A DNA stretch of 64,000 nt from assembly GCA_013399855.1 (NCBI GenBank), contig VXAY01002852.1, positions 310,165-374,164 on the forward strand, read 5' to 3'. Below the pieces are notes generated by a model, which saw nothing but the letters and a program-made list of their open reading frames with translations, had not been told where the DNA came from and made no database searches. The position numbers and the translations under genes were made by a program. The DNA comes from Oxyruncus cristatus. Its lineage: Eukaryota; Chordata; Aves; Passeriformes; Cotingidae. Every line of letters starts with the position of its first letter. The stretch's first letter is position 1. Below are positions 1-12,490 of the stretch, piece after piece.

Positions 1-427
1 TACTGCTGTAGGCAGTCTCTTCTGGTTTATTTTTACTGTCTGACATAATGAAAATGGTCTTCATTCCCTTCCCTATGTTTCTTTCCTTAACAGTATTTTC
101 AGTTGAAATTCTCCTCTTAGTGGAGCTGTAAGATAAATGTATATACATATACACCTTAAAATACACTCACTGGCAAGTTCAGTCTCTGATATTACTTAGA
201 AGAACCGACTGGGGCTGATAAAATGCCTTATGTTTGACAAGTAACAAAATATTGCTACCAACAGTTTATATGCCCGTGTGTTTGGGGCTCATTTTAGTTT
301 CTTTAGTTTTTTACAATGTAATAAAGCCTTGACTTCCACTACATTTCTCCCTTCTCTCCAGAGCCTGCTTTTGCTTTAAGAAGAACGTAACAATTCTATC
401 TTCTTTCAGTTCCTCAGATGGCTATAT

Positions 428-532
428 AGAATCATAGAATCGCTAAGGTTAGAAAAGACCTCTAAAATCACTGAGTCCAACCGTTAAGCCAGCACTGCCA
501 TGTTCACCACTAAACCGTGTCCCTAAGTGCCA
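428..532 (-). mobile_element. CR1 LINE 3' end fragment
   Basis: The sequence agaatcatagaatcgctaag followed by gttagaaaagacctctaaaatcactgag-type text is the reverse complement of the standard CR1 3' end (AGGTC..TTCCAACC..ATTCTATGATTCT). The part up to about 532 continues the CR1 3' region (accactaaaccgtgtcccta). Only about 100 bp remain, which is usual for 5'-truncated CR1. Confidence 0.85.
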
Positions 533-1077
533 AATACATATTTAATATAACGATTGTCACACACTTGATCTAAAGCTCAGGGCTGACTACCAGCCATATT
601 CCAGACAGCACAAATTTTATCCATAAATCCCATAATATCTTTCAAAAATCTTTATTTTGCAACTCAATTGAAGGAGTCTTTTTAGTCTTTTCATCTTCAT
701 TTCCCACCATTCTTTGAGCATTTGGGCAGCAGGAAAGGAAGTATATTACCATCAGGGTTTATATGGCAGTAACTGTCTTTCCTGCACAAGCCTTTAATCT
801 TCATGTCTACAGATATTTTTGCCTATTGGTGGGCATTTTGCCCATTTGCCTTTAAGACAGGTGAGTGTGAATGCACTCACTTTATGACTGTAATCAGGCC
901 CATGTACATGAGCGTGATGACATTGAGATGACAGAAGCACTAAAGCTGTACGACTAACGTGACAATCTGCAAAAATGAACTGGTCCCCTGAAGAGGCAGT
1001 TTTATGGATTTTGGTACCCCATTCCATCTAAATATCTCCATGTATGGCTGCACTGCACTTTTTCAATGCATCTTACA

Positions 1078-1175
1078 CTACAGAGAGGTGAAGTGACTTG
1101 CCCAGGGATGCACAGCAAAACTTAATCTGAGCTGGGCTTGGAAACTGGATACCCAGTCTTTCTTCATCACCAAAC
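1078..1175 (-). mobile_element. MIR-like SINE relic
   Basis: gagaggtgaagtgacttgcc followed by cagggatgcacagc is the reverse complement of the MIR core block (GGGCAAGTCACTTCACCTCTC). The 3' side (gggcttggaaactggatacccagt) fits the 'actgggt..cca' part of the tRNA-derived region. It is diverged and ancient. Confidence 0.65.
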
Positions 1176-4100
1176 AAGGCTGTCTTGTTTCTGCATTTTA
1201 TAGTGAGAATTTAATTTTAAATACTATTTCAAATGAGCACTTTTTTAAAAGGGGGGAGAGAGACTTGCACAAACACGAGTAGAATTGGTAGCGACATCAG
1301 CTAGGCTAACAAATATATGTACTATAGTCTTCATACTTCAAAACACAAACTGAATCCTGTGATACATCCATTCTAGTGGGCTGATGTTCTACTCAAATGC
1401 TTCTGATGTTTGATCACTACTGTCCCAGGGATATTGAACTCAACCCAGCTGGGTAATTTGGGAGAAAGGAAGGGCATCTTCTTTTCTTTTGACTGTAGCC
1501 CAGAATGCTATCTCTGAAGCATAGTTGCTGTAAATACTGTTTCTAGAAAGATTTCAGATATATGAGAATAGAAAAAAATTATCCTGAAAGAGTCTGAATT
1601 CTTCCCATAGCCATAACTTTTTTTAATTGTTCTGTTAATTAGAGCACCATGCTAAAGTACCATTTAAATAACATCTAAGCAGGGGAGACTAACCTTTGAG
1701 GAAGAAGCTTGCTAAGAATGGACACATTATCCTGGCACTAAGATCAGAGATCAGTACTGCAAAATATTATGCGATGAAAGAAAATTACTCGAATGCCTAA
1801 ATGAACATTGTGTGCCAATACATGGTGAAATTCTTTTTTACCTCTCTTGGAACTCCCAAGATCCATCCTTCCTCCCTCTCCCCAATTCTAATATTTTTTT
1901 ACATACAGCTTTATCTTTTCAGAGCAGTATAAAATACTAATAACATGCTATTTTTTCCCTGAGGCACTCTATGCCTTGTGTTCTCTAGTTTTTCCTTTCC
2001 CTATTTTTTTTTTTATTGTCTCATCATGAAAAATCCACCAGTAACACTTAGAGTACAAACTTAAACCCTCAGAGCTCTGGCATTCCTTTTTTATTTTTAA
2101 AATCTAGCTACATAAATAACATCATGTTTCCAGGTCATGGGCACTCCAAAATACAGCTGAGTTCTGGCACAGGAGAAGCACTCCATAACCCTGACATCTA
2201 AACAGGGATGTGAAACAACTTCTAAAATTGTCTCTGTGCATAATCATGCCCTGGTAACTGTTTTTCATGTGGAAGTGTAGAGTGTATAAAGCCAGGACAC
2301 TAGAGGCTCTCTGAGTGTTTGTATATGGCATTTTCTGTACCACATCAGACAATTTGTCTGTCACATCCAGTATGCTCCCCAAATAGTGGTCAAAACACAT
2401 TGATTCTGAGAAAGGTGACCAAACCCTCTATTAACCAAGTGTGCAGAGCTTTACACGGGGATGGAACATGGGATTAGTTTACAGTTTCAAGTGGTATTAT
2501 CAAGTGTCAAGTTGTATTATCATTACATTGGTTGGACTATCCTTTCTTGATTAATTCTGACGGTGTAACAGGTATCTGAGGTTAAATCCATCAAAGCAAA
2601 CAAAAAACATCTCCCAATCTTCTCAGCTGTCAAAGAGAAACTGAATCTAGTCTGAAAATACTTTCCCATCTTGAACAGAAGGTGAATCTTAATACACTGA
2701 AGCCATCAAGTACTTCCAAGTTCTTAGTAGAAAGGGATGAAGCGACATGCAATATTATATTGCCAAAAATTACATCAGCATTGTCATAATCATGTCATTA
2801 CCTTCAGCAGAGGCCATGTGCTGCACTTGCATCCTTTGCCTACTGATTTGATATAGAACATATCGCTATCTCCTGTATACTAAGAAATGACACCTGTACT
2901 ACAGGCCCAAATGGTTTAACACTACCTTATCCTTTTGCTGTAATGAGCCCATTCAATCACAAAAGACTCTGAATGTTTGTGTTGTCAGATTAGCTTTAAA
3001 TGATGTTCAGGCAAACATTTTTCCTTTCCCACAGCATCTCAGCAAGGCAGTTCTCAGTGGGGCTGACACTGCTGCTCACAGTGAGAGTTTCATCATTCCA
3101 AGCAGCAGCTGCTTCACTCTGTTTCCAACAGAAGTGAAGCCAACTGTCCCTGCTGAAAGATGGTGGAGGCTCTACTGGCTACTGAGAATCCCAGTGTGAA
3201 GTGATGAACATTTTGAAAGGACCATTCTAACTGTGGGCAGCTCAGGTGTCTTGAAGACTCCATTTGTAGCATCATCTGAAGAAATAAATTAAACACCAGG
3301 CATTTTTTGAAGGGAGATTTTTTTGTAAGAAGTATCATAACGTAAAAAAAAATCTTTAAAAATCTTCATACATTGTCTGTGCAAGATTTCTGAGATCTTT
3401 AAGTAGAATAAAAAGCTGGATAAACTAATCCATTATTAAGGCTATAGAAACAAGCAAAATATGAAACCCAAAGTGTCAAGTTTCTCAAAAAAAACATATT
3501 TAATAATAATTTTACTTAGTAAATAAATTAATAGATTTAATTGTAACTTCTCAAGAAATTATGTGCACTTACAGTAAGTACTGTAATTCCTAATGTATGC
3601 TGTGCTTTTCATACACAGCAAAACCACCAAAGCTGTATTTTAAATGCAAAACTCAAATTAGCTCTACGTACACGGATATGCCAAGTGCCTCCATAGTACA
3701 TTCTAATTAATTTAAATTTTATTTTTCAACTGGTTTTTGTTGTTGTTCTGATTGCTTCCCTTGACTGTTGAGGTCAATGTGGCAAACAGGGTTGAAGCAA
3801 TCACAAGATAATGTCTGTAGAAACTAACAATTAATTAATAACTGCAAATGGAGAATGGGTGTAGAAATATTTTATTAAATCTCCAGGGCTTCTGTAGGTC
3901 AGCTGTTTAAGCATCCTGAGCTTTATTATTAATTAGTTCTGTTACAGAAAGGCTTCAACTGACTTTCAGACACTGTCGACACTGGGTGTTCTGTACTGAC
4001 AGAGGTTATGTCTTCATTGCCAAAAACAAGCAGTGCTTTAATATTCAAGTGGTTTATTCCAGGTGTATTCCTCAATGTGCCATCTCAGGTAGGAGAAAGC

Positions 4101-6811
4101 ACAGGGGATTTCGTAGCGTTGTTGCTAGCTGTGGTCAATACAATATGCCTCCTTGGAAAGTAGCTCCAACAGGTACTTCAAGGTAATAATTTCATCGGGA
4201 ATTTAATAAGCAGTAGGTGTCTTTATTTAAAAATTTACATAGAAAAAAAGAGAGACTAAACACATCAGTTCTTAAGGTGCAGGCAATATCATAGCAGAAG
4301 AAAGGCCTCAGCAAGCTCCATTCTAAAGAGAAAGGTAGGAAGTAGAAGGGAGGAAAGATGAAGGGCTTGTTTTGTTTGAATGAGAAGCTCTCCCAGGCAG
4401 TTGTTTCAGGTCAGTTCTTCAGGTAGCCATTAGTATTCCAGAATAAGAATTCCTTTTTCTGGCATGATTTCTATCTGTTCAGTAGTGCCTCAAGGCTCTC
4501 CACACCTGTTTTTACCTGTATTATAACAGTTTCGCTCTAATAAATCATCAAGGGCACCACTCTCACCTGAAGGATCCTTTCCTCTCCACATCCAGCAAAA
4601 CAGTTTTTACCATTCTTTGCATACCATAACTTACAGAGACAGTGGGAATGGTAGCACACTTGTAGCCACTGCTTTGAGTCTTCTGAGTACTTTGTGATTT
4701 CAGCTGGTAATTTCAGGGAGATTTCTAAGGAAACCCTCAGTGTTTCAGGAGATGGTGTTAGTGGCTCAGACAGAATCAAGCCCTTTCCTCTGAGTCAATA
4801 CTGAATGACATGCCTTAGCTCATTTCTTGCACATGAGACCCACAACTGTAGGTTGATTGCTTGTGGTTATCAATTACCCTTCAGCTAATTGCATAAGCCT
4901 AAAGGCATTTTGCCCTGATGGCCCAGGCAGATCAGTTTGAGTACAGCTTGCCTTCTGCACATCTGACATTTCAATTTTAATTGGGCAGTTGTTGCTGCTG
5001 CTCCTAACCTGCTGTGCACTGCTGAAAAGTATTGGAGAAAGGATTTCATTGTTAGGTGAAGGGATGGATACAGAGTCAGGGAAAGCAGCAGCCAAACTGG
5101 AAGTACTCTCAAGGGTAAAGCTGAGGTCAAAGCACACAGTCATCATATATTAACATTCAGACTTACCAACTTGGCTAACCCATACCAGAGGTGTCCAGAG
5201 AAGTGTTATTTTCAGTGAAGCTGCAGCAAAAAAACCCCAAGAACTATAACAGGCCTTCTTAATTAAAGTTCTGGGTAGTTTTAGCAAGAGAGGGCAAAGC
5301 AGCAGCTGTAATCCTTTAAAACACATCGGGGAGGAACTACAGCAAACTGCTGCAAACCCCCCCACTGGAGCCTATCAGGATACCAGAAATCTAAAGTGAG
5401 TCTGAATTTAATTCACAATTTGTGAAATGCATTGAGAATCTCTTGGAGTGAGCAGTGGTTATTTTCCTAATGAAATACTGCTATTTTGAACAGTTTCTGT
5501 TTGTATATTTAATTTTACTTTTTTTGTTTGAAATGCTCTTTAGCTTTTGAGTAGAATGTTCTTTTGAAGTGTTGTTCCCCTGTTCAGCCAAAATCTTGGC
5601 ATGACATTTTTAAGGAAGTGGTTTTGAATGCGTCAACTTCTGCTCTGCAATCTTAGATGCTTAATTGACTTGAGCTTCAGAAACACTGAGCATCTACCTC
5701 TTTCCTTTGTAAGTTGCAGAGATGAGCAAAGTCCAACCACATTCAGAGACAGCAACCAAGAAAACAGTATTCCAAAATTCAAAGAATGCTTTGTGGATAT
5801 TTGGAGATTAGCTTCTTTTACAACGATGATCACTTTATTAAATATAATCATTTTTGTAACACAAGGCTCATCCTCCAGACAGCCTACCATAATCAAATAC
5901 AACAAGATATGCAGAAGTAATGAATCTGAACATTGTAGTCCTTAAATCTGATAACTAGTAAGTAAGGTATAAGCAGAACAAACTGATAGAGACTGCAGCA
6001 GAAAATGGAAGTGCAGTGAGTATAATAGGGTTTTGAATTTTTTAACCTGGAAGCAGAACTGCAGTGTTGATAATATTTTTAGATGTATTCAATTTGGATA
6101 AAATTCACCTCATTCATCATGGAAGTAATCATAATAATCTGTGTTTTGAGGGGTTAAATCTTCTTGTAGCAGTGCACGGGCCTTGTTTAAATCTTGTGAT
6201 GAGTAATTCTTGCCACTGGTAGTTTTCTCATTGCAGAGCCCTTACCAACATTAACAATGCATCTTGAAGGGTGAGAGAGGCACAGTTCCTACAGTTTGTA
6301 GCTCTCAAAACTTTCTTCTGCAGATTTTCTAAAGCGTGTAGAAGAGGAACACCCTCTTCAAAGCTTATGAGATACATGACATATAGTGTTTTCCCTTGTG
6401 CCTAGTAATTTTTTTTTTTTTCCAGTTTGGAATTTTCCCCTTCTTTCCTCTTTTGTATTGTTTTCTGAATTCCATCTACAAATAATCAGTTTTCAGAAGT
6501 TACATAATGAGGATATTAAGCACACAGAGTCAAGAAATAATGATTGTAAAGATACCCTCATTTTAGAGCGTTTTGATAATATGCAGCTGTATAATTGGAA
6601 TCTAGCACTGAAGTCAATATCATCTATGAATGCATATTGAAAGGAAATCTCAAATCATTTAATGCAGATCTCCTACCTAAATTATTTTCCATATGTCTTT
6701 GATCTAGGTGTATGCATAATTTCTGTAATTGTCTGAATGAGAATTGTATTTCTTTAGAGTGGTCACTGTAGAAAAATGAGGTTACATTCTCATCTTGTAT
6801 TTCAAAGTTAA

Positions 6812-6888
6812 CCCTGCTGTGAGCAGGGGTTTGAACTCCAGGATTGCCAAAAAATCCCTTTTAATCTAATTATTGTATGATTCTATAA
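6812..6888 (+). mobile_element. Old CR1 3' end fragment
   Basis: It reads gagcaggggtttgaactcca, then a degraded copy of the CR1 'ccttccaacc' block, then attgtatgattctat. It is an eroded 3' end on the plus strand, clearly more diverged than the copies at 14.4 and 63 kb. Confidence 0.65.
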
Positions 6889-9800
6889 ACAGCTCTGACC
6901 TGTTGGTTTCTGTTCAGAATACCATTTGCTTCACATAATTTGCCTTACGAATAGGAAAGACAGTGAAAGAGTAAGGAGAAAAGATGTAACACAGAGCTGT
7001 AACAACTAGTCCAACAGACTGTCAATAAGATATCACTTCCCTGGTATTTTTTTTTTTTTTGCTTTCAACTCTTGTTCATGAGATGATTCTTATATGACAA
7101 TACTGATGTCAGCATAGCATATTCTGGAGCATAACCGTAGGAACAAATGTGCATGGTGTTTCATTGTGTTGTGGAAGAAATAGCCTACTTTCCTCCCCTC
7201 ATAAAACATAATGTAATGTTGAATGCAACAGCTGGCTGCTTTAAATACGTAACACACCCGTTTCTCAGCCTGACAACAAAATCAAGGTAAAACAATTATA
7301 CTCTCATGGTTAAGTGAGCTGGTGGGACCAAATCCAATTCTCAGGGGATCTGTGAACGGGTTTGTAGCTGTCTCCCCTGATTTCATCACCAGTTCCAATG
7401 CTAGACCTTCACCTCAGTAAGTGTGCCTTGGAGTGGACTCACTAACAAAAATTGGATTTTCATCTCATTCCATTTTATCTTCTGTACAAAGCCAATACAA
7501 GCACAGTGGGTAAATTGGAATTACAATAATATACCTGCAGTTGCCACACAAACAAATGTAAGAGTACATTTTCTCTAAACTTTTTGAAGTAGAATTGCAC
7601 TCACTACTTAATGGGACAGAATCTGCAGTGACTTGGTCCAATGTTTAAGCTTTCAGATAATGAAGCATACCAGGCTTAATATGAATACAAAAGTCATGAA
7701 TGTGCACTTTTGTTTTCATTAAAGCACTTTTATTTGAAGATTTAAGTACTGCCATTCAGTGGTTTGTATGTAAACTGTGTCACTGAGCAGAAATGACTGG
7801 AACTGAGAGAGACAGTGTCCGTTCTATACTCACTCACTAAGGTTAATTGAGTGTGGTATCAATAACTTGCAGACTGGGGGAGGGAGGGAGGATCTGCAGT
7901 CCTTTATGCAGTTAGCAAGTCTTAACAACTTCAAGGACACGATAGTTTGAACATTTAAAAAGAAAAAAATCAGTGCAGATCTTGGTGATGCCCTTTACCT
8001 ATGCCACATTCTGCAAGTCTGTTCCTCTGGATGCAAATACATCATTAGCTCTGTACAAAACCAAGCCGGACTCTTTTTAGCTTGAGGCAAGATATCAGCA
8101 CTCTGCTTGCCCCACCCAACTGATATTTCATCTCCTCAAGAATAAGTTCGTGTGTGGCCCACTGATTCCATATTCACAGCGAGATTCTCCATCTTCAGTT
8201 TAAAGAACTGAGTCTTTATGACATACCCTTGAATATCTCATGAAGTATCTTATGTTTGCCTCTCCAGCTTTGGAAAATGTCTCCTGTGAGGCAATTCACC
8301 AGAATTTTTGTCTCCATATGGGTAGGTACATTTTTCTTAAATGAGAGCTAAGTCATGTCTTTGTCCAAAGTTTCAAACCCAAGTGCTTGAACTGGGGCTC
8401 CTAAGCCTCAGAGGCGATCTCGTACATTAAAATGGCTTAATGCTTGAAGTTGTTAAATATGCAAGGATCGAACAGACTTCAGGGTGAGCTATAAATGTCA
8501 GACTCCCTGCAAACTTGCGCTTTGAACTGTAAGTAGGAGCAGGAGTGAAGGAGCAGTGTCAGGCCAGATCATGCTTTGAGAGAATACCATGTATCCTTTC
8601 CATGGAAATCTTTAGATGGTTTACTGCTAATGTTTGACAAGTGTATAAATTTCACCTTGAACTGGCACCTGCTCATGCTTACAGGTGATCCTTGTCACCC
8701 ACATGCACAGAGCACACATGCCTATCTGTGAAGTGTACACAGACCAGCTCATTCAGATTTGTATTTGCCAAAGAAGACACAACACACACGTCACCTGAAG
8801 TATGCTCATGGGACCTCTGTTCCTCTGTTCAGGCATACTGCAAATAAGCATCCTTCATTTACAAGCAGATCCCTAGAGGTGTTCAAATATACTTTTGCTG
8901 AGATGTGTTCAGACTTGCATGTAGAATGCCTACCCTTGTATGAGGGTAGAAAAGGCACTTCGCAGGATACTGTGTTCACCCACTCATGCAGGTAACACCA
9001 CATTCTCACACACATGCAGTCTGCTGTTTTCCATGCATGTATTGTAGCAAATAATTTAAATCTCTTTCTTCCCATCCTGCTGAACATGCAAATATGGATA
9101 GCACATCAAGATTAGAAATAAATGTAGCAGAATTACTTCAGTCAACCTGAAATGTCGAATGACTCATTCACACCCTTTGCACAGTGTTCCCTTTTTGCCA
9201 CATGCAATCTACTGAGTAGTCTGAAGGCTGTGTGGTTCCCTGCAGCAGAGCAGTAATCGATTACTCGCTCACTGAAGGAGTAGGACCATGATTATTTTTG
9301 CAGGGTGTACAAGGGTTATGCAGAGAAGTTGCAGAGAGCCTCATTGCCATGATGGTGCCCAGGCTGTGGGAAGGGGAAATGTAGGATGTCAGACTTGATC
9401 AACATATAAGGAACTTTTTATGTTTAATTAAGTTTCAGTCTGCACGTTAGTTCAGTAACCAATATTCTTACATCATGGTATGACCCAGATATTCTTATTC
9501 CAGATAATGAGAACACATTCCAATTTTATGTAATTCAATTATGGATTAAGATAAACAAGAATGTGTTGATCCTAATTCAGAGTAAAAATGTCTGCATGTT
9601 AAATCATTCAGGAACTACTGCTGCACTTAAATTTCAGAGGTATCATAATCCACGTGAACTAAAAAATGCATTGACAAACATGAAATATGTTCCACACTTC
9701 TACTTAAATTGGTACAATCACTGTGCAGAGAGAACCCCAGGAATAGTAACAAGCTGGCATTCACATTTGTCTTATAATGAGAAGAAAAGTTGGATTGACT

Positions 9801-10409
9801 GTTGGAGTTGCATCTTTAAATGTATGAGTTATTGTAATTGATTTCTTTTAAAACCCTTCCAGAACCATTCCCAAATGAGGATGCAATGGGCTAACTGCAA
9901 ATTTATAGAAAGACTGTTTTGTAGCACTTAGGCCTTGTAAAAGGGGTACTGTGTTTAAAAGGAAGTTGAGCTGTGAAGACCCATTAAGCAGAAAAAACAT
10001 AGTTAATACTACGGAGCGGCTCAGAAGGAAAATTTGCAAGTGGTGACATTATGCAATAAAGGTATCACAACCGTGCTCATTATACCACAAAGCAGATATC
10101 ACTAGTGGCATTTCAGTTTCTCTGTCCTTACTTAAATGTGAAGCTTTCAGTGTGTATCAGTGTGTCAGTTGTTCTCAGAACAAAGGTGGCTGTGAGCTGA
10201 AATTGTGTATAACATGTCCAAGATAAGAGTGCCATAAAAACCTGGTTATCAGATTTCCCATGTTTGTGTTTCCAGTATCATAGCTAATTGTGTGTTGAAC
10301 TAGACATTTGTATTTCATTCTTTCATAAAAGCACAAGAGGAGAGGAAAAATATATAAGGGAAAAGAAACAAGACAAACTTTTCAGTAGAAAAACCACAAC
10401 TTGTGTAGT

Positions 10410-10564
10410 CAGATGCGATTTTGCACTAAAATAGATTTATGGTTAAAAGGAAAAAGAAACTACTTTTTGTAACTGAGCTAACCGTAGTTTTACTTTTGTG
10501 CAAAATCGTATCTGTTGGCACACAATGTCATTTTAGTACTAGAATTCACGATTTTGCACAATTA
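10410..10564. repeat. Inverted repeat with a third direct copy (hairpin-forming)
   Basis: The arm at 10410-10431 (CAGATGCGATTTTGCACTAA..) pairs with 10493-10514, whose reverse complement is CAGATACGATTTTGCACAAAAG; 19 of 22 bases agree. A further copy of CGATTTTGCACAA in direct orientation lies at 10549-10561. The loop between the arms is about 61 bases. This could be a small non-autonomous DNA transposon with terminal inverted repeats, or a rearranged local duplication. I do not recognise a family. Confidence 0.75.
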
Positions 10565-12180
10565 TCTGTGATGGAAGGATTAATCTTTAAAAAAAAAATA
10601 GCAAGGAAAATAATTTCATCACTGATCTTGCTTTTCTTCACATTTTACAGAAAATTTCATCAGCTGCCCTTATCAAAGAAGCATGCAATAGCTGATTGGA
10701 AACATAGTATTATGTACCCAGCAGTATATACTAGTAGATTTTCATAACAATTTGTTAACGTATCCCACTCAAATGTATTGCTCCAATATAGAGTCCAATA
10801 TAAGATTAAAAACTATTTTTACTAGGTTGGATTAATGCTTTACTGTAATGAATTCTCTGGGTTGTGCTATGCCCAGAAATAAAAAAATTATAGCCTTCTG
10901 TTGCATCTTTCATCTTTTACATAGAAAAGAGGAGTTTGTAATGCTGTGGAAATGAACCAACGACATAAGGTGAACTTAGCTGTATTTTTTGCAGAAATAC
11001 TGACAGATTTTTTTTCCTAGATTTCCATTTTACATCGCAAAGTGCATGATTGCACGTAGACAAAGGGAATTTACCATTCACATGCACATCCAGTGTGTAT
11101 TCATACGCAGACCTGCACAAACACCAGAATTCCTCAGCTCTTAGTGACAGTGCAGGAGCATAGATTTACAGAACAGGATGTTGGAAACTACTGTTTTTTG
11201 GAATCCTCTCTCTGACAGTCAAAGTTGGAGATAACGAATCTTGAGTATTCTTTCCCATACTTAGATACCAAATACAAGGAAAGCACCTTGGAATATCTTG
11301 ATCTAATTGTAGGTGGGTTTTACTGTCTGTGGTTTGTTGTTTTTAATCAAGTGTGATAGTACCAGATTCTTGATTCTGTTTTGACTCTTTGCTTTGGAAG
11401 TGACTTTTGAAAAGTCCTCCCTGAAAGGATATATGTCTGAAACATAATGTCACTCCTCATCCCAGTCTCTTTTATGATTTATTTGAGAAGTATAATTCTC
11501 CATCTGACTTGCAGCTAGCAGAATTCCCCAGAGCTGTTCACAGCTGGTGCGATGTGGAGAAGCTTTGAAGGTACTTGAAATTATACCAAAGACCAGTTTT
11601 AGGATAAGCAGTCCCAGGATTTCACAGAACCTTAACATGGTCTGATGCCCACTTGATCCCTCTTGACTGTAGTCTTTTAGTAGGAGTAGATCTTTTCAGA
11701 GGATGAAGATTGAAAAGTGCTACACCTGCATAAAGGCAGCCGGATGTACATGTGCATAGATTCCAGAACAAATTCAGAGATGTGCATTTTGTTGTTTTTC
11801 TAGTCTACATCCATTTACCCTCCAGTGAACCTCCAATATTAGTGCAGGTATGCTAAACACACACGGTTCATTGGTATATTGATATGGTATATTGATAATA
11901 GTGGTCTGTTGCAGCCCTAAAGTGTTTGAATTCATGGACTGCAAGCTCCACCCGTACGCAGAAGCAGTTCCCTTGCTTACATACACACACATGCACAGTG
12001 GGAACAGGACTGGTTTTCTGATAACCGCACACCTGCAGTACAACACATATCAGTCAGTGCTGAAGCTCACCAAGAGAAGATGAGAAAAATTGAGAGGCCG
12101 TTAGCAAGATAAGGTATGAGGAGATTTAAAAGAAAGTAGCATAGAAGGAAGTGGCTACATTTTTCATACTTTAGTTGTTT

Positions 12181-12490
12181 GTCTGGACAGCTTGAGGAGC
12201 TGCTCGACAATTGTGCCAAAAGAGACGATTCCCATCAGGTGGCATTCCTCAAGTATCTGCTCTTTAAGATGAGTCAGGGAAAATTCGTTCTGTGGGAAGC
12301 AGTTAATGGAGGTGCATTACAGACCCCTTATTGCTCTATCTGATAGAGAGACAGCAGGTTCACTTTGGCAGCTCCAGAGCCCTGATCAGTTCAGATTAGG
12401 GGCACATCGTCTGTCTGGCTTAATCAGGCATGTTTAGATATATTTATCATGATTAGAGGGATGTAGTGCAGGGAGGGGGAAGAAATAAAG
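12181..12490. promoter_or_regulatory. Candidate cis-regulatory block upstream of GRAP2
   Basis: Within 300 bases there are an AP-1-like site (gatgagtcagg, about 12270), the palindromic GATA pair (12334-12348), TGATCAGTTCAGATTA and tttatcatgattaga (further GATA-like and homeobox-like words). The density of lymphoid-type motifs is suggestive, but such motifs occur by chance and no conservation data are available here. Confidence 0.25.
12334..12348. promoter_or_regulatory. Palindromic double GATA site
   Basis: CTCTATC-T-GATAGAG is a perfect 15-bp palindrome with two opposed, overlapping GATA motifs (AGATAG on each strand). GATA3 and GATA1 bind such double sites. A TGAGTCA-like AP-1 site (gatgagtcagg) lies about 60 bases upstream. 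Function is inference only. Confidence 0.35.

Larger units (their letters stand above)
1..12180. other. Upstream non-coding DNA, left part
   Basis: AT-rich, CpG-poor sequence. Apart from the CR1 pieces (428-532, 6812-6888), the MIR relic (1078-1175) and the inverted repeat at 10.4 kb, I see no exon, RNA gene or conserved domain. The open frames here are all under about 110 codons and resemble nothing known. A non-coding first exon of GRAP2 could be hidden here. Confidence 0.6.
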
